From Chloroflexota bacterium (lineage in GTDB: Bacteria > Chloroflexota > Limnocylindria > Limnocylindrales > CSP1-4): a DNA stretch of 9,494 nt. Below the pieces are notes generated by a model. The model saw only the letters and a program-made list of their open reading frames with translations, did not search any database and had not been told where the DNA came from. The DNA is taken from contig PMIQ01000032.1 in the NCBI GenBank assembly GCA_003157175.1, forward strand, positions 1,146 through 10,639, written 5' to 3'. Both the position numbers and the translations under genes were made by a program. Positions 1 to 8,177 of this stretch are shown here, in pieces; within the stretch, counting starts at the first letter, position 1; every line of letters starts with the position of its first letter.

Positions 1-371
1 AGGAACTGGTTGGTGACGCCGAGGCGATCGGCCAGCGAAATCAGGCCCCACGAGTAATCCGAGGAGATCGGGTAGTGCGTTTCGCGCTCGAGTTTGGCGG
101 CCTTGCCGCGGCCCGCCTCGCAGGTCCAGCAATCGATGGCTTCGGGGTCGAAATGCCGCAGCGTCGGTGCCGGCCGAATGGCCACCAGCAGATGGCTCGT
201 GTCGTCGCCGGCGACTCGATCTGGCTCGACGAGCTCGAAGCCGAGATTGGCCAGGCGGCGTCCGGCCTGTTCGATCCAGCTGCCATCGTCGCCAAGAGTG
301 GGGTGCCGATCCATCGTCATTGCGACGAAACCATAGCCCTCGGGAGCGCCGTCGTCTCGGCCCTCTTGCAC
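1..371 (-). CDS. Unrecognised protein, N-terminal part (cut by left edge)
   Basis: About 123 residues are visible before the reading frame runs off the left edge. I do not recognise the family. The frame is convincing: codon third positions are almost all G or C and the composition is that of a soluble mixed protein. Visible landmarks, numbered from the GTG at 371, are a hydrophobic stretch GYGFVAMTMD (12-21), a CWTC motif (81-84) followed by the basic EAGRGKAAK, and THYPISSDYSWGL (98-110). The CxxC could be a redox or metal site, which is only a guess. GTG 371 is the first usable start in frame after the preceding gene's stop, but it has no ribosome site. ATG at 320 has GAGGG too far upstream (about 15 nt) and would delete the GYGFVA strand, so 371 is preferred. 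It lies 67 bases after the flippase-like gene on the same strand and is probably co-transcribed with it and the GT2 gene. Confidence 0.7.
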   Translation of the reverse strand, partial: MQEGRDDGAPEGYGFVAMTMDRHPTLGDDGSWIEQAGRRLANLGFELVEPDRVAGDDTSHLLVAIRPAPTLRHFDPEAIDCWTCEAGRGKAAKLERETHYPISSDYSWGLISLADRLGVTNQF

Positions 372-400
372 GGCGATGGCGCGATGCGGCGCGAGGCGGA

Positions 401-424
401 GCGGCGCGGCGCGGCGCGGCGCGG
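401..424. repeat. Pentanucleotide tandem repeat (GCGGC x4 plus partial copy)
   Basis: Four exact copies of GCGGC are followed by GCGG. They lie in the 67-base gap between the stop of the flippase-like gene (439) and the likely start of the left-edge gene (371). In the left-edge gene's frame no start codon occurs between the repeat and the upstream gene's stop, so the tract is most simply untranslated leader. Slippage would change the spacing of the leader rather than the reading frame. Confidence 0.6.
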
Positions 425-438
425 GCTCGGTCCGGCGG

Positions 439-1455
439 TCAAGTGCCGGGTGGGGCGGCTGGGCGCCGGTTGTGCGCCCAGCCCAGGCGAACGAGAGCGA
501 CCGTGCCGCCGATCGAGCTCACCGCCAGCGTCAGAACGTGGATCAAGAGGGCCAGTGCGAGTCCCTCGGACGCGCCCAGCCCGAACGCCAGGGCGATGGT
601 CTGGCCGGCGTACTCGAAGGTGCCGAGGTAGCCCGGCCCGGATGGGATCGCCGTCGCCAGGTTCGTGCCTGCGGCCAGCAGCGCAGCCTCGCCGACCGTC
701 AGCTGGATACCGAGAGCCTGGCCGACGGCCAGAACCGCCACGACGGTGCAGCTCCACGCGGCTACGCTCAGGATCGCAGCCGCGGCAACGGTGCGGGGGA
801 GAGCCGCCACGCGCAGTCCGTCACGCAGCCGAGTTGCCACGCCCACGGCCCGCGGCCAGCGATCGAGGAAGGCAGCTGCCCTGGCCGCGCCGGGCAGCCG
901 ATGCGCCGCCAGCGCGGCCGCCAACGCGACGCACAGCAACCCAGAGATCGCCACCCCGACGAGTATCGCGCTCACGACCACGCCGCGGACGTCGAGGACC
1001 AGGATGGCGACGGCGCCGATCGCGACGAGCACAACCGTGTCGACGACCCTCTCCACGACCACGGTGCCGAGCGTCGCACTGCGGCTGATGCCCTCGCGGT
1101 CGCCCAGGTAGTGGCTTCGCACCAGCTCGCCCAGACGGGCCGGCAGGACGTTGTTGGCGAGGTACCCGACGAGCATGTAGGCGCTCAGCCGGCGGAGTGG
1201 CACCCGGCAGATCGGCCGTATCAGGATCTGCCAGCGAAACGCCCGAAAGACCAGGTCGGCGGCTACGGCCGCGATGGCCACCGCCAACCAGGCGGGCCGG
1301 GCCCCGCCCAACAGGTCGGCGGTCTTTCCCAGGTCGACGCCACGCACCACCAGGTAGACGCAGGCCAGCGAGATGAGAACGCCGATGGCGCCTCGGGCCA
1401 GGCGGTTCGTCAGCTGCGCGCGTCCGCTCGATCGGCCGGTTCGGGCACCGCTCAC
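439..1455 (-). CDS. LPG synthase TM / flippase-like integral membrane protein
   Basis: The 338-residue polytopic membrane protein belongs to the lysylphosphatidylglycerol synthase transmembrane family (PF03706, formerly UPF0104). It shows the family's conserved blocks: NNVLPARLGELVR at about 101-113, VERVVDT at 135-140 and PSGPGYLGTFEYA at 271-283, among roughly seven to eight hydrophobic segments. It lacks the C-terminal soluble aminoacyl-transferase domain of MprF, so it is the membrane module alone. Family members of this size are usually thought to move or bind lipids, or to help glycolipid synthesis; none has a securely known substrate in general. The GTG start overlaps the stop of the GT2 gene as GTGA, implying translational coupling. 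This pairing of a polyprenyl-phosphate-type GT2 with a flippase-like protein recurs in bacteria and suggests work on a lipid-linked sugar or glycolipid; the specific substrate is inference. Confidence 0.9.
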   Translation of the reverse strand: MSGARTGRSSGRAQLTNRLARGAIGVLISLACVYLVVRGVDLGKTADLLGGARPAWLAVAIAAVAADLVFRAFRWQILIRPICRVPLRRLSAYMLVGYLANNVLPARLGELVRSHYLGDREGISRSATLGTVVVERVVDTVVLVAIGAVAILVLDVRGVVVSAILVGVAISGLLCVALAAALAAHRLPGAARAAAFLDRWPRAVGVATRLRDGLRVAALPRTVAAAAILSVAAWSCTVVAVLAVGQALGIQLTVGEAALLAAGTNLATAIPSGPGYLGTFEYAGQTIALAFGLGASEGLALALLIHVLTLAVSSIGGTVALVRLGWAHNRRPAAPPGT

Positions 1456-2291
1456 CGGGTGGGCTGGCTTCGCTTGGCGAGCTTTCGGCTGCGGCGCAAC
1501 CGCAGTCGGTGCAGCATGAAGCGCAGGACGACCTTCATGGTCGAGAGCCCGTAGACGACGCTGCGGCGGAAGTTGACCGAGCTGGCTTCCTCGAAGTAGC
1601 GCGTCGGCACCGCGATCTCGCCGATGCGCATGTGGCAGGCGACCGCCTGCGCCACGAGCTCCTGGTCGAAGACGAAGTCGTCGCTGTTGAGCCGGTACGG
1701 GATCGCCTCGAGCAGGTCGCGGCTGTAGGCGCGGAAGCCGGTGTGGTACTCCGACAGATGGAGGCCGAAAGCGCGATTCTCCACGATCGTCAGGAAGCGG
1801 TTGCTGACGTACTTCCAGCGCGGCATGCCACCGGCCAGCGGATCGCCCAGAAAGCGGCTGCCCAGCATCAGGTCCTTCTCGCCCTCGAGGATCGGGCCGA
1901 CCAGCGCCGGGATGCGTGTGGCGTCGTACTGGTAGTCCGGGTGGAGCATGACCACCGCGTCGGCGCCGGCCTCGAGAGCGGCGTCGTAGCAGGTTTTCTG
2001 ATTGCCGCCGTAGCCGAGGTTCTGGCGGTGGATGATCACGTCCAGACCGAGCTGGCGCGCGATCGCGACGGTGTCGTCCCTGGACACGTCGTCGACCAGG
2101 ATGATCTTGTCGACGATCGCATGAGGAATGTCGTGGTAGGTCCGCTCGAGGGTCTTGGCGGCGTTGTACGCGGGCATGACCACGACGACGCGCTTCTCAT
2201 GCGTGGCGTCGGGACCCGGCCCGGTATTGGGCGAGGCGGTTCCCAGGGCCCCGTCGCCCGGTTCGATGGCCGGCTCAGGCTTCTTGTTCAC
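1452..2291 (-). CDS. Glycosyltransferase family 2 (DPM1/polyprenyl-phosphate type)
   Basis: The 279-residue cytoplasmic GT-A fold enzyme most likely transfers a sugar from a nucleotide donor to a lipid phosphate or another envelope acceptor. Landmarks are the first nucleotide-binding strand VVVVMPAYNAAKTLE (35-49), LVDDVSRDDT (65-74), NLGYGGNQK (91-99), the metal-site region MLHPDYQYD (115-123), where the usual DxD is an HPDYQYD variant, and LGSRFLG near 150. There is no C-terminal membrane segment, unlike GtrB-type enzymes; the tail is strongly basic (HRLRLRRSRK) and could sit against the membrane. The first 33 residues are a Pro/Gly-rich extension, so the GTG start at 2291 is a little uncertain, but no start closer to the domain looks better. 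Its stop overlaps the next gene's start (GTGA). Dolichyl- or undecaprenyl-phosphate mannose/glucose synthase-like activity is family inference; the sugar is unknown. Confidence 0.9.
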   Translation of the reverse strand: MNKKPEPAIEPGDGALGTASPNTGPGPDATHEKRVVVVMPAYNAAKTLERTYHDIPHAIVDKIILVDDVSRDDTVAIARQLGLDVIIHRQNLGYGGNQKTCYDAALEAGADAVVMLHPDYQYDATRIPALVGPILEGEKDLMLGSRFLGDPLAGGMPRWKYVSNRFLTIVENRAFGLHLSEYHTGFRAYSRDLLEAIPYRLNSDDFVFDQELVAQAVACHMRIGEIAVPTRYFEEASSVNFRRSVVYGLSTMKVVLRFMLHRLRLRRSRKLAKRSQPTR

Positions 2292-2312
2292 GCCCTAAGC
2301 CTACCGCAAGCG

Positions 2313-2346
2313 GCCGCCAGTCTGCGCTGGCCCACTCGGGGGCGGC
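2313..2346 (-). terminator. Possible weak terminator after the ABC permease
   Basis: The 74-base gap between the permease stop and the GT2 start contains GCCGCC (2313-2318) able to pair with GGCGGC (2341-2346). A nested alternative is GCCAG (2316-2320) with CTGGC (2327-2331) around a 6-nt loop. No T-run follows on the transcribed strand. It may be an attenuating structure or chance in GC-rich DNA. Confidence 0.2.
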
Positions 2347-2365
2347 GGTTCAGCCGAGAAGCGCC

Positions 2366-3223
2366 TTACAGCTCGCGGCGTCTGAGCAGGAGCACGCCAA
2401 TTGCCAGCGTGGCCACGATCCAGACCGCGCACCAGCCCAGCCAGGCCAGCGGCGGTTGAGTGCCCGCGAAGAACGGGCTCACCGTAAAGATGCGGGCCTG
2501 CGATCCCGCGGCGGTGAGAACGTCGGGCGGCGGTTCGAGCGCGTACATCGCCCCCCGCCAGAGAGTGTCGCTCGGCAGGATGAGGTGCGCGACGATGCCC
2601 GCGTTGCGCAGCGCGTCGTTGTTCAGGTAATCCCCGATCCCGCCGGCGACGCCGCCCATCCACGCCAGTCCGAAGCCCACGACCGCGATCGAACCGGAGG
2701 CAACCGGGGCTATACGCGTGCTAAAGACGATCGCCAGCGTCAGCAGGATGAGCGTCTCGCCGGCCAGGTAGACGGGCGCCACCAGTGGGTCGACGGGTGC
2801 GTAGCCCGTCATCAGCCGCACCGCGCCGATCTCCATGTAGCCCGCGGCCAGCGCATAGGCCACGACCACGAGCGCCAGGCCGAGCCAGCGGCCGAGGAGC
2901 ACGTCCGACCGCCGAACCGGCCGCGCCAGGACCGCCAGCAGCAAGCCGTTCTCGATCTCCGGTCCGATCGCCGGCGACGCCGCGAAGGCCGCCGTCATCG
3001 TCAGCACGAAGCTGAACATGAAGGCGATCATCACCAGCAGCTGCGACAGAACGAGCTGCTGCGTCCCTCCCTCGAGCGGACTCAGCTCGGCGGCCTTGCC
3101 AAAGAGCCAGCCGGTCGCGGCCACTAGCAATAGCGTCAGCCCGACCAGGGCCCACAGCAGGCGCCGCCTGAACGCCTCGTGCAGCGTCAGGCGGGCGATA
3201 ACGCCGATCGCGCCGCGGTTCAT
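2366..3223 (-). CDS. ABC-2 type transporter permease
   Basis: The 285-residue membrane subunit resembles the ABC-2/NosY-type permeases (PF12679-like). It begins with a short cytoplasmic amphipathic stretch typical of these proteins (IARLTLHEAFRRR), then has about six hydrophobic segments, starting near 22-41, 58-82 and 115-135 and ending at about 260-280 before a basic RRREL tail. The first cytoplasmic loop carries GPEIENGLLLAVLARPVRRSDVLLG around 87-110, the characteristic loop that contacts the ATPase in this family (E-x-E-x-G-x-L... A-R-P). Its ATG start overlaps the ATPase stop as ATGA, so the two are coupled and very likely form one exporter with a homodimer of each subunit. The substrate cannot be read from sequence; relatives export lipids, drugs, copper-site assembly factors or peptides. 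Family assignment is firm, function generic. Confidence 0.9.
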   Translation of the reverse strand: MNRGAIGVIARLTLHEAFRRRLLWALVGLTLLLVAATGWLFGKAAELSPLEGGTQQLVLSQLLVMIAFMFSFVLTMTAAFAASPAIGPEIENGLLLAVLARPVRRSDVLLGRWLGLALVVVAYALAAGYMEIGAVRLMTGYAPVDPLVAPVYLAGETLILLTLAIVFSTRIAPVASGSIAVVGFGLAWMGGVAGGIGDYLNNDALRNAGIVAHLILPSDTLWRGAMYALEPPPDVLTAAGSQARIFTVSPFFAGTQPPLAWLGWCAVWIVATLAIGVLLLRRREL

Positions 3224-4272
3224 GGGCGCGCCTCCGGATTTTCGGACGGCGCCGCGTCCTGCGCCGCGCCCGGTGCCGCGCCCAGCAGTGAGAGGAAGCG
3301 CTCTTCCAGCGTGTGATGAGCGGGAACGACAGCGTGGACGGCCCCGCCGCCTGCCACCAGCTCCGCCACCAGCGCCGGCACCTTGTCATCGGCGATTGAG
3401 TCGACGACCAGCCACTCCCCGTCGCGTCGGATCGGGCCGAAGCGGCCGGCGATGGCTCCGGCGGCCGGCAGCCCGGTCACCAGGACTCGGACGCCACCCT
3501 CCTCGACCAGCTCCGCCATTCTCAGTTCCGCCACGACGCGGCCCCGATCGACGATCGCCACGCGGTCGCAGACCCGCTCGACCTCAGTGAGCAGGTGAGA
3601 GTTGAGGAACACCGTCGCGCCCCGCGCCCGCAGCGCTCCGATGATCGCCCGGACGTCCTGCCGCCCGACCGGATCGAGCGCGGAAGTCGGCTCGTCGAGG
3701 ACGATCAGCTCCGGCCGGCCGAGCAGGGCGACGCCCAGCCCCAGGCGCTGCTGCATTCCCTTCGAGAATGTCTCGACCCGATCGTTCGACCGGTCGGCCA
3801 GCCCGACCAGCGTGAGCGCCTCGTCGATCCCGGCCGGCCAGCTCGAGCGCGGCAGGCGCGCCAGCTCGCAATGCAGCGCCAGCACCTCGCGCGCCGTCAT
3901 CCAGCCCTGGTAGCGGAACAGCTCGGGCAGGTACCCAATTCGTTGCCGCGTGTCGAGATCGCCCAGCGGCGCCCCCAGAACCCGCCCCGCGCCCGTCGTC
4001 GGCGCCGACAGCCCGAGCAGCAGCTTGACCGCCGTCGTCTTGCCCGCGCCGTTCGGCCCGAGGAAGCCGAAGACCTCGCCCCGGCGCACCGTCATCGTCA
4101 GGCCGGCCAGGGCGACGATCCGGCCGAACTGCTTGCGCAGCTCGCGCGTCTCGATGGCCGGGATCTCGATGGCCGTAGTCTGGGTGGCCGGGGTCGCGAT
4201 CGCCCGACCGGCGGCGTCCGATGAAGCCGAGCCGCCCGAGTCGTCCGTGCCGTCTGCGCTCGCCACTGCCAC
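3220..4272 (-). CDS. ABC transporter ATP-binding protein (ABC-2 exporter type)
   Basis: The 350-residue cytoplasmic ATPase drives the adjacent permease. Walker A is GPNGAGKT at 72-79, the signature is FSKGMQQR at 169-176, Walker B is [12 protein letters not shown] at 189-200, and the switch histidine is H225 in [14 protein letters not shown]. The Q-loop position reads GYLPE (113-117), with Glu in place of Gln, common in exporters that pair with ABC-2 permeases. After the nucleotide-binding domain comes a C-terminal regulatory domain of about 120 residues ending in [10 protein letters not shown], as in CcmA/DrrA-like proteins. The first 40 residues are an Ala/Thr/Ser-rich extension unusual for this family. 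No internal ATG or GTG would remove it, so the GTG at 4272, just 4 nt after the thiolase stop, is the chosen start. Close spacing on both sides indicates co-transcription with thiolase and permease. Confidence 0.93.
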   Translation of the reverse strand: MAVASADGTDDSGGSASSDAAGRAIATPATQTTAIEIPAIETRELRKQFGRIVALAGLTMTVRRGEVFGFLGPNGAGKTTAVKLLLGLSAPTTGAGRVLGAPLGDLDTRQRIGYLPELFRYQGWMTAREVLALHCELARLPRSSWPAGIDEALTLVGLADRSNDRVETFSKGMQQRLGLGVALLGRPELIVLDEPTSALDPVGRQDVRAIIGALRARGATVFLNSHLLTEVERVCDRVAIVDRGRVVAELRMAELVEEGGVRVLVTGLPAAGAIAGRFGPIRRDGEWLVVDSIADDKVPALVAELVAGGGAVHAVVPAHHTLEERFLSLLGAAPGAAQDAAPSENPEARP

Positions 4273-4276
4273 GCGA

Positions 4277-5503
<1,227 letters not shown>

Positions 5504-5512
5504 GTCGGGCCG

Positions 5513-5518
5513 ATTGTA
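5513..5518 (-). promoter_or_regulatory. Candidate -10 box of the thiolase unit
   Basis: The minus strand reads TACAAT (5 of 6 matches to TATAAT), ending 10 nt before the thiolase ATG in otherwise GC-rich DNA. A start of transcription 6-8 nt downstream would leave almost no leader, which fits the absence of a Shine-Dalgarno site. No convincing -35 box is seen at 16-18 bp. Confidence 0.4.
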
Positions 5519-5605
5519 CGGCTCTGCCGCGTCGAGCCCGCGCCACGCCGGCCGACCGAGTGCCGCCGGCCCGACGATCTGCGGCGCCTGGCCGGTAGAT
5601 CCGGG

Positions 5606-6301
5606 CTAGGACGACAGCTTGGCCAGAGTCTCGACGACCAGCGATATGTCGTCGGTAACGATGACAAACATGATGTCGCCCTGGGAGTAGATGTAGGCCG
5701 TGCCATGGCCGCCAGCCCCGGTCGTCACCGGATCAACGATCTCCATGACCGACACGGACGCAATTGACGCCGGCCCGACCGGCCATCCTTGTTTTTGCGC
5801 GACCGCCACGAAGCCACTGGTGAGCGCCGCCGCACCGACCCCCGGAACCTCGATGGCCTGCAGCGTGTATTGCTCCGTGTTGGTCAGGTCCGACGCGACG
5901 GCCATGTTGATGTCGTCCGCATTCTTCCCGAACTGCACCAGCCAGGGCGTGTACAGCACGCTATCGCCGCCGCCCTTCAACGGGGCGAGGTAGCTGGAGA
6001 GCGGGTAGCTAAGCTTCTCGAGCTGGACGCCGCCGATGGTGTCGGGCAGCTTGGCCTCCAGGGCGGCGTCCACGTGCGGCAGCGGCAGACTCGCGGCCGG
6101 GCTGGGGCTCGCAGAAGGCGCCTCGGATCCGGACGCCGGCGCCGACGCGGTCGGGGTCGGGACCGGAGTGGCGGTTGGGCCGGGCGTAGGTTGGGCCGTT
6201 GGCGACGAGGTCGGACTCGCGCCACTGCAGCCAGCTACGAGGATCGCCGCGATACCGAGGCCGAGCAGCGTTGAACGGAACGGACTTGGGCGGCGATTCA
6301 T
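5606..6301 (-). CDS. Secreted lipoprotein with Thr/Pro/Ser linker, unknown function
   Basis: The 231-residue protein has a classic lipoprotein signal: basic start (NRRPSPFRS), hydrophobic core to about residue 22, and a lipobox VAGC with the acylated Cys at position 25. Residues 26-73 form a low-complexity Ser/Thr/Pro/Ala linker that would hold the rest away from the membrane. The mature domain (about 74-231) begins with LPHVDAALEAKLPDTIGGVQLEKLSYP and shows alternating strands and helices without recognisable catalytic motifs; it has no further Cys. I do not recognise the domain. Linkers and LPDTIGG-like openings of this kind remind me of lipoproteins in Chloroflexota, an impression rather than a test. 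The ATG at 6301 is preceded by a weak GGGG ribosome site. It stands alone, 102 bases before the thiolase, with its own candidate promoter. Confidence 0.85.
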   Translation of the reverse strand: MNRRPSPFRSTLLGLGIAAILVAGCSGASPTSSPTAQPTPGPTATPVPTPTASAPASGSEAPSASPSPAASLPLPHVDAALEAKLPDTIGGVQLEKLSYPLSSYLAPLKGGGDSVLYTPWLVQFGKNADDINMAVASDLTNTEQYTLQAIEVPGVGAAALTSGFVAVAQKQGWPVGPASIASVSVMEIVDPVTTGAGGHGTAYIYSQGDIMFVIVTDDISLVVETLAKLSS

Positions 6302-6364
6302 TCGTTACCCCGATCGATGGTGCGCTCGCCCGGGTGGGCTGAGGCGTCGCTAGTGGTCGCGGCG

Positions 6365-6394
6365 AGCATGGGGTCGGGCGCGCCCGCCTGTCAA
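6365..6394 (-). promoter_or_regulatory. Candidate promoter of the lipoprotein gene with embedded palindrome
   Basis: On the minus strand a perfect TTGACA (6389-6394) is followed after 18 bp by CATGCT (6365-6370), a weak -10 box. Initiation near 6358 would give a leader of about 57 nt. The spacer contains a perfect 12-bp palindrome, CGGGCGCGCCCG (6375-6386), that could be a repressor site or chance in GC-rich DNA. Confidence 0.35.
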
Positions 6395-6560
6395 ACGTGC
6401 CGGGCCGGCCGGTCGCCGCCCGTCACCGAACGAACGTTGATCCGACACACCTTTTCTGCCCCGGACTGTAATCCCGGCCTCGCTGGCGCGTTCTGTTGTC
6501 GAGCGCTTGACCTTCCCGCCGCACGGATCCGTTCATCCCAGATTGAGTGGAGCGATCGGA
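6395..6560. other. Non-coding gap between divergent units
   Basis: Together with the promoter region to its left, this forms the roughly 260-base stretch between the lipoprotein start and the first plus-strand ATG. Open frames here have poor codon composition and no ribosome site. A TTGACC at 6507-6512 on the plus strand could be a -35 box for the fragment to the right, but the -10 position (around 6530-6536) is poor. No RNA gene is apparent. Confidence 0.4.
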
Positions 6561-6653
6561 ATGGAGCACCCGACACCTGATCAGGAACACGGCTCCTCGC
6601 CGCCTCCGTCCGCCTCTCCGTCCGAAACGCCGAGCCCTTCGAGCAAAGGCTAG
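6561..6653 (+). CDS. Short Pro/Ser-rich ORF, possible 5' part of a broken gene
   Basis: The 30-residue ORF begins MEHPTPDQEHGSSPPP and continues with Ser, Pro and Thr until TAG at 6651. A GGAG lies 8 nt before the ATG, the best ribosome site in this part of the window. Its composition matches the flexible linkers seen in exported proteins nearby, yet it has no signal peptide. The same frame after the TAG continues with TDSPAGPAEGT, still linker-like, while the convincing downstream coding sequence is in the +1 frame. It may be the start of a gene inactivated by a nonsense codon and a frameshift, a genuine small protein, or chance. Confidence 0.3.
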   Translation: MEHPTPDQEHGSSPPPSASPSETPSPSSKG

Positions 6654-6705
6654 ACGGATAGCCCGGCTGGCCCGGCAGAAGGTACTCGCTCGGCCCGGAG
6701 AACCG

Positions 6706-6891
6706 ACCAGGCACGATCCGTCCTATCTGAATGGCGATTCCTACAAGGCATTCGGGACAGGGGCTACCTCCGGGTCGCTCGATCTGACGTCAGGCGACTG
6801 GTCGGTCCGCGTCCAGGCCATCGGCCGGCCGAACGGCGGGGATGCCTACGTCTTTGCCCAGAGTTCGGTCTACCACCTGACGGCGCCCTAG
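6706..6891 (+). pseudogene. C-terminal remnant of a beta-sandwich-like protein
   Basis: The only plausible plus-strand coding sequence in the window. The frame is open from at least 6547, but convincing composition starts around DPSYLNGDSYKAFG and runs to a TAG at 6889-6891. The pattern SGSLDLTSGDWSVRVQAIG resembles the edge strands of Ig-like or fibronectin-like beta-sandwich domains, with the common 'G-x-L-x-L-x-x-G-x-W-x-V-x-V' turn-and-strand rhythm; the family cannot be named. Codon third positions are mostly G or C. The stretch before it in the same frame is Arg-rich and unlike a protein N-terminus, and no start with a ribosome site leads directly into it, so it looks like a 3' gene fragment. 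Its left limit is approximate. The last four bases, CTAG, also form the stop of the converging GT87 gene. Confidence 0.4.
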
Positions 6892-8177
6892 GCAGAACGG
6901 TCTCCGGAGAGGCCTGGCCAGGGCCCGTATGTGGCCCGGAGCGGATGCAGCGGTTCATCGGCCGGCGCCGGCGCGCCCGGAGTGCCCGCCGCGGCGCGTC
7001 GCATCGACGGCAGCGCCCACGAAGCGGCCACAACGACGATCGCGAGCCACCACTGCGGGCCGTCCGGCGTAGAGAGGAACCCGATCGCCAGCCACAGCCA
7101 CGTGGAGCGCAGCGACAGCATCGAAGGCACGGCCACCAGCAGTCCGTGTCCGAAGAGCGAGGGGCTGGCCACCACCGTCGCGGTCCCCAGGCGCGCCAGC
7201 GCTTCCCTGCCTCGGGCCCGAAGCGCGATCGCCACCGCCGCGACCGCCAGGGCGGCGTAGACGGCGAACGGCACGAACCGGGGCAGCCCGAACCCATACA
7301 GCCCCGGCAGGCTCTGCTGCGATGTCTGGTAGACCCCCAGCGCGCCCAGCCAGTCGGTCCAGAGGGTCAGGCCCGTGAGCGGTACGGTCGCCGCCACGAG
7401 CGCCAGCATCGCCCCAACCCCGATCGCGATCTGCATCCAGCGCCGCTCCGTGACCAGCCACAGGGCCGCGAGGCCGGTGTACGGCTTGAACACGGCGCCC
7501 AGCACCAGCGCGGCGCCCAGCCACGGCGCCATCGCGTACAGCGCCAAGGCGGGCACGGCGGCATTGCCGACCCACAGCCCCTGGAAGAGTGGAGGCCAGA
7601 TCAGGGACGGCACGAGCCAGCGCCGCGGCAGGCCGATCACGCGCAGCGCCAGAAGGCCCAGGCCGAGCGAGCCGGCGAGCCAGAGGCCCTGGGCCAGTTC
7701 GATCGGCAGCACCGAAAGCGCGCCGAAGAACGGCAGCGTGCACGGCGGGTAGACGAACGGGTAGCCGGTCCGATCGACCGGCTCGATGGTCAGCGGCGTC
7801 TGCATGTAGACGGCCGACCCCGCTCGAAAGTGCTCGCCCGCGTTGAGGTAGATCCCCAGGTCCCGGAGCGGCTGCCACGCCATCGTCACGTCGCTCAGGA
7901 CCATCGCCACGACGGCCAGGATGGCCAGCGTCTCCACGGGGCGGAGCCACGGGGCGGAGGGCCGGAGACGGGCTGCGAGCAGGCTCGCGACGGCGAGCGC
8001 GAGCGCGACGGCCACGAGCCACACTCCCCAGTAGGGAATGCCCGAACCGTTGGGCACGTCCGTGGATCGCGTCACCATCGCCACATCGGCGGCCAGCAGC
8101 GCCACGAGGACCCAGCCGCCGGACCTCTCGAGACCGACGGCGCGAAATCGGCCGGCGAGGGCGGCGGGGTCAATCAT
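6888..8177 (-). CDS. GT87/DUF2029 polytopic glycosyltransferase
   Basis: The 429-residue integral membrane protein has about ten hydrophobic segments and the layout of the GT87 family (PF09594, DUF2029), whose characterised members are polyprenyl-phosphate-mannose-dependent mannosyltransferases such as PimE acting outside the membrane. The key region follows the third segment: WQPLRDLGIYLNAGEHF (101-117), where Asp106 lies at the position of the proposed catalytic aspartate, then YPFVYPPCTLPFFGAL (139-154). Further on come the family-like VGNAAVPALALYA and AVFKPYTGLAALW stretches, the latter matching the conserved 'KP' loop. Its ATG overlaps the stop of the DUF1444-like gene (ATGA), so the two are coupled. 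A GT2 enzyme 4.6 kb downstream could make the lipid-phosphate sugar it would use; this link is inference. The C-terminal 35 residues are a hydrophilic Pro/Ala-rich tail. Confidence 0.88.
   Translation of the reverse strand: MIDPAALAGRFRAVGLERSGGWVLVALLAADVAMVTRSTDVPNGSGIPYWGVWLVAVALALAVASLLAARLRPSAPWLRPVETLAILAVVAMVLSDVTMAWQPLRDLGIYLNAGEHFRAGSAVYMQTPLTIEPVDRTGYPFVYPPCTLPFFGALSVLPIELAQGLWLAGSLGLGLLALRVIGLPRRWLVPSLIWPPLFQGLWVGNAAVPALALYAMAPWLGAALVLGAVFKPYTGLAALWLVTERRWMQIAIGVGAMLALVAATVPLTGLTLWTDWLGALGVYQTSQQSLPGLYGFGLPRFVPFAVYAALAVAAVAIALRARGREALARLGTATVVASPSLFGHGLLVAVPSMLSLRSTWLWLAIGFLSTPDGPQWWLAIVVVAASWALPSMRRAAAGTPGAPAPADEPLHPLRATYGPWPGLSGDRSA

Noticed and set aside
41..295. 84-codon minus-strand ORF starting MATMAAGSNRP
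   Set aside because: It is out of frame with the strongly coding left-edge gene on the same strand, and is a low-complexity Ser/Arg/Pro translation.
376..1554. 392-codon plus-strand open frame
   Set aside because: It is a shadow of the flippase-like gene on the minus strand, which shows conserved family motifs.
6461..6477. tRNA-Tyr-like anticodon stem-loop (GTA in a 7-nt loop)
   Set aside because: The closing pair of the stem is A-C, and there is no acceptor stem, D-arm or T-loop at the expected distances. A chance match.
6391..6714. 107-codon minus-strand open frame
   Set aside because: It has no ribosome site, poor composition, and covers the Pro/Ser-rich plus-strand ORF and the gap; no family pattern is visible.
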